Source: an uncultured Clostridia bacterium (GTDB lineage Bacteria; Bacillota; Clostridia; TANB77; CAG-508). From it: DNA of 64,000 nt. Made by a program: the position numbers and the translations under genes. Location: NCBI GenBank assembly GCA_934119935.1, contig CAKOSX010000004.1:1-64000 (forward strand), in the 5' to 3' direction. Under the pieces are notes generated by a model. It was given only the letters and a program-made list of their open reading frames with translations. It did no database searches and was not told the origin of the DNA. This document shows positions 62,310-64,000 of the stretch, one piece after another; positions within the stretch are counted from its first letter, which is position 1, and each line of letters starts with the position of its first letter.

Positions 62310-63170
62310 TTACTTGAATAATTTATTAAAAGTATTCTTTCCGACTATTCCATCTACTGATAGTCCATTTCTTGATTGAAAATCTTTTACTGCATTTTCT
62401 GTTGCAGGTCCAAATATTCCGTCTGCATCTATGTCGAATGAATGACATACTAACATTGCTTGAATTAAATATGTAATATTACCTTCTGCACCCTTGCGAA
62501 CATTTATACAAGCATTGTATGTATTAGTTCCAAATATTCCATCAACAGCTAACCCTCTATGATATTGTTTATTTAATTCTGTTTGTAGTCCTCTTACAAG
62601 TGCTTTTCTTGTTTCATTTCCATAAATGTTGTCTACAGCAATATTCAAACCGTATCTATCATTTAAAGTTGCTTGTATTCTTGCGACGTTGTCCTCTGAA
62701 ACATTTTCTTGTGGTTGAGGTATAATTTCATTACTTGGCTCAAAATTTACAATCTCACCGAATGGAAATTTGTTTCCAGGGCAAGATGTAGCACATACAT
62801 CTCTATGAGCCTGTACGGTTGATATTCCATATTTATTCTTTAGATATGCAACTAGTTCCTTTCCAGCTTCTTTTTGAGCTTCTGGCATATCTTCTTCCAT
62901 GAAGTTACCTTCAAAGCAAATTCCTATTGAATTATAATTTGAGCCGTATGCATGTGCTCCTACCTTTTCCTCTGGACGAAGTCTATATATTGTGCCGTCT
63001 TTTCTTACCAGAAAGTGATATCCAGCTCCACTCCAACCGTTGCTTAAATGCCACCTGTGAATATCTTCAGCAGAACAACTTTTAGCATCTGCGTGATGTA
63101 GAATTATCCTTTCTGTCAATTTTCTTGTGTTCATATCTTTGAATTGTAAGTTAGTTTCTATTATATTCAT
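62310..63170 (-). CDS. Endolysin-type N-acetylmuramoyl-L-alanine amidase
   Basis: 286 aa. Residues about 15-145 form an amidase_2/PGRP domain with zinc ligands in ERIILHHADAKSC (His), TVQAHRDVCATSCPG (His and Cys) and the conserved GYHFLVRKDGTIYRLRPEEKVGAHAYG, NSIGICFEGNF. Residues about 165-215 and 230-285 are two peptidoglycan-binding_1 domains (DGIFGTNTYNACINV; DADGIFGPATENAVKDFQSRNGLSVDGIVG). No signal peptide, as for phage endolysins released by a holin. Order tail gene, small gene, amidase supports a prophage lysis/tail end. ATG after AGAGGAATATT. Confidence 0.9.
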   Translation of the reverse strand: MNIIETNLQFKDMNTRKLTERIILHHADAKSCSAEDIHRWHLSNGWSGAGYHFLVRKDGTIYRLRPEEKVGAHAYGSNYNSIGICFEGNFMEEDMPEAQKEAGKELVAYLKNKYGISTVQAHRDVCATSCPGNKFPFGEIVNFEPSNEIIPQPQENVSEDNVARIQATLNDRYGLNIAVDNIYGNETRKALVRGLQTELNKQYHRGLAVDGIFGTNTYNACINVRKGAEGNITYLIQAMLVCHSFDIDADGIFGPATENAVKDFQSRNGLSVDGIVGKNTFNKLFK

Positions 63171-63187
63171 AATATTCCTCTTTTCTT

Positions 63188-63517
63188 TTATTCTTTATAA
63201 AACGCTGTGACTCTAACAACTACATTTTGAATTGAAGCATAATTTCTTATTTGCAATTCCCCACTTCTTCCACTTGTCGGGTTTTCCGGTTGATATAGAA
63301 TATGAGCATAGACTCTATCCCATGTTTCATATACATTTACAATTTCTATATTAAAACATACAACCTTATCCAAACTTAAATTAGGAAACATTGTATTGAA
63401 AGGAACGTTTGTGGAAGTGCCTACATTTATAAACTCATTAATGTACACAGCTGTTTTAATCTGTTCCTTTTCATTATTCTTTATTTGATTTTTTAGTTGT
63501 TTTGTAATAGGTATCAT
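63188..63517 (-). CDS. Small probable phage structural protein
   Basis: 109 aa, not recognised. MIPITKQLKNQIKNNEKEQIK is helical and polar, then beta-rich sequence (KTAVYINEFINVGTS, VCFNIEIVNVYETWDRVYAHILYQP, QNVVVRVTAFYKE). It lies between a phage-like protein and the amidase. Poor ribosome binding site. Could be a tail or fibre accessory protein. Confidence 0.5.
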   Translation of the reverse strand: MIPITKQLKNQIKNNEKEQIKTAVYINEFINVGTSTNVPFNTMFPNLSLDKVVCFNIEIVNVYETWDRVYAHILYQPENPTSGRSGELQIRNYASIQNVVVRVTAFYKE

Positions 63518-63543
63518 TTTATTTTTTTGAGAGCGATTGCAAA

Positions 63544-63909
63544 TTATACCGACGTTTTTGTGTATTCAATAATAAAACATATATTGTTAAGCTTCCATGA
63601 ATTTCCTGTTCCATTTTTTATAATTAAATTTGTTGGATCAATTCTTGATTCGAAATTCGTGGCTCCTAAAAAGGCATCGCCTCCCCAGCCTCCACCCCAA
63701 CCTGTTGTTACGCAAGTTTGAAAGTTCACTACTGTTTTTATATTATCTATATTATGTTTTATTGCTTTTTCAACATTATTTTCAATAGTTATATTTTCAA
63801 CAAATACAACTTTTCTATAAAGATTCTCACCATTAATCCATTTACCGATGACTCGTTCTTCTGTTGAATAATCAAATTTCTTCTCGATTTGCTTACATTT
63901 CGGTATCAT
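63544..63909 (-). CDS. Probable phage tail/fibre protein
   Basis: 121 aa. The N-terminal block IEKKFDYSTEERVIGKWINGENLYRKVV resembles the (S)TEE.VIG.WI(D/N)G..(I/L)Y.K motif found in Bacillota prophage tail-associated proteins. The middle has a Gly/Trp-rich stretch (TTGWGGGWGGDAFLG). The ATG at 63909 overlaps the stop of the preceding frame as ATGA and lacks a Shine-Dalgarno, which fits translational coupling. Confidence 0.55.
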   Translation of the reverse strand: MIPKCKQIEKKFDYSTEERVIGKWINGENLYRKVVFVENITIENNVEKAIKHNIDNIKTVVNFQTCVTTGWGGGWGGDAFLGATNFESRIDPTNLIIKNGTGNSWKLNNICFIIEYTKTSV

Positions 63910-64000
63910 CTGCAATCACGAGGAAGTATTGCTACATCTCTGTGCTCTCTACTTCCTCCTTTGCTCCATTTTTCACTAAAAATGTTAGTGTGTGTGTGTG
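63906..64000 (-). CDS. Partial C-terminal end of a gene running off the right edge
   Basis: Open from the right edge to the TGA at 63906-63908: HTHTNIFSEKWSKGGSREHR, then DVAILPRDCR. ATGA overlap with the next gene supports this frame. An alternative frame ending at 63932 (FLVKNGAKEEVESTEM) is also open, so the choice is uncertain. The GT-rich edge encodes alternating His-Thr. Confidence 0.4.
   Translation of the reverse strand, partial: HTHTNIFSEKWSKGGSREHRDVAILPRDCR

Noticed and set aside
1..64000. tRNA, rRNA, T-box leaders, replication origin, CRISPR arrays
   Set aside because: None seen on either strand by motif (no TTCGA-loop/CCA cloverleaf candidates outside genes, no T-box GGTGG leader, no DnaA-box cluster).

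Overview
The window is AT-rich DNA from a Gram-positive, low-GC bacterium of the class Clostridia, probably an uncultured gut-type lineage. Grounds: the codon bias, strong AAGGAGG-type ribosome binding sites, TTGACA/TATAAT-like promoters with 17-bp spacers, a dcw (division and cell wall) cluster of Bacillota type, a MurE with the meso-diaminopimelate motif DNPR, a PASTA-domain class B PBP, a Spo0E-like mini-protein, and the pairs rpsB-tsf and topA/trmFO. Species cannot be named from sequence alone. Nearly all genes lie on the minus strand.

Layout. 1-5.7 kb: a winged-helix protein, an S1-domain protein, two pseudouridine synthases (RluB-like, RluD-like), a degenerate signal peptidase II homologue and a large multi-pass membrane protein. 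5.7-7.7 kb: rpsB-tsf with its promoter. 7.7-11.2 kb: two tandem copies of a pilin-like/leucine-rich-repeat surface protein gene, one frameshifted in an A7 tract. 11.5-17.3 kb: a zinc-ribbon protein, pyrimidine-nucleoside phosphorylase, a P-loop kinase-like protein, an HD hydrolase, RNase HII, a pilin-like protein and an Rpn-type nuclease. 17.8-20.5 kb: HtrA protease and an M23 murein peptidase. 20.5-28.3 kb: a family of multi-HTH proteins (three loci, one split), a Ca2+ P-type ATPase and an EAL phosphodiesterase. 28.4-36.2 kb: SMC, a nucleosidase-like protein, a Pro/Glu-repeat coiled-coil protein and TrmFO. 36.3-45.5 kb: a SWIM/SNF2 helicase, then a translationally coupled pair made of a 1727-aa DEAD/DEAH helicase with five C-terminal tandem modules and a small coiled-coil protein. 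46-60.5 kb: topA and the dcw cluster (mraZ, rsmH, ftsL, PBP, murE, mraY, ftsW, murG). The cluster is interrupted by a D-lactate dehydrogenase and a GC-rich foreign cassette on the other strand; murF and murD are absent. 60.5-64 kb: murI, three unlisted mini-genes (one Spo0E-like, with Spo0A-like boxes nearby), then the edge of a probable prophage with an endolysin-type amidase.

Most notable: (1) three dispersed copies of a compact structured element (11.8, 19.4 and 36.2 kb), each inside a different long inverted repeat, with a conserved core and compensatory base changes; (2) the helicase/coiled-coil pair; (3) the multi-HTH family; (4) an LspA homologue lacking one catalytic aspartate; (5) four genes each broken by exactly one extra nucleotide, including the normally essential ftsW, which raises the question of sequence error versus real mutation; (6) two GC-richer single-gene cassettes, each with its own promoter and terminator.
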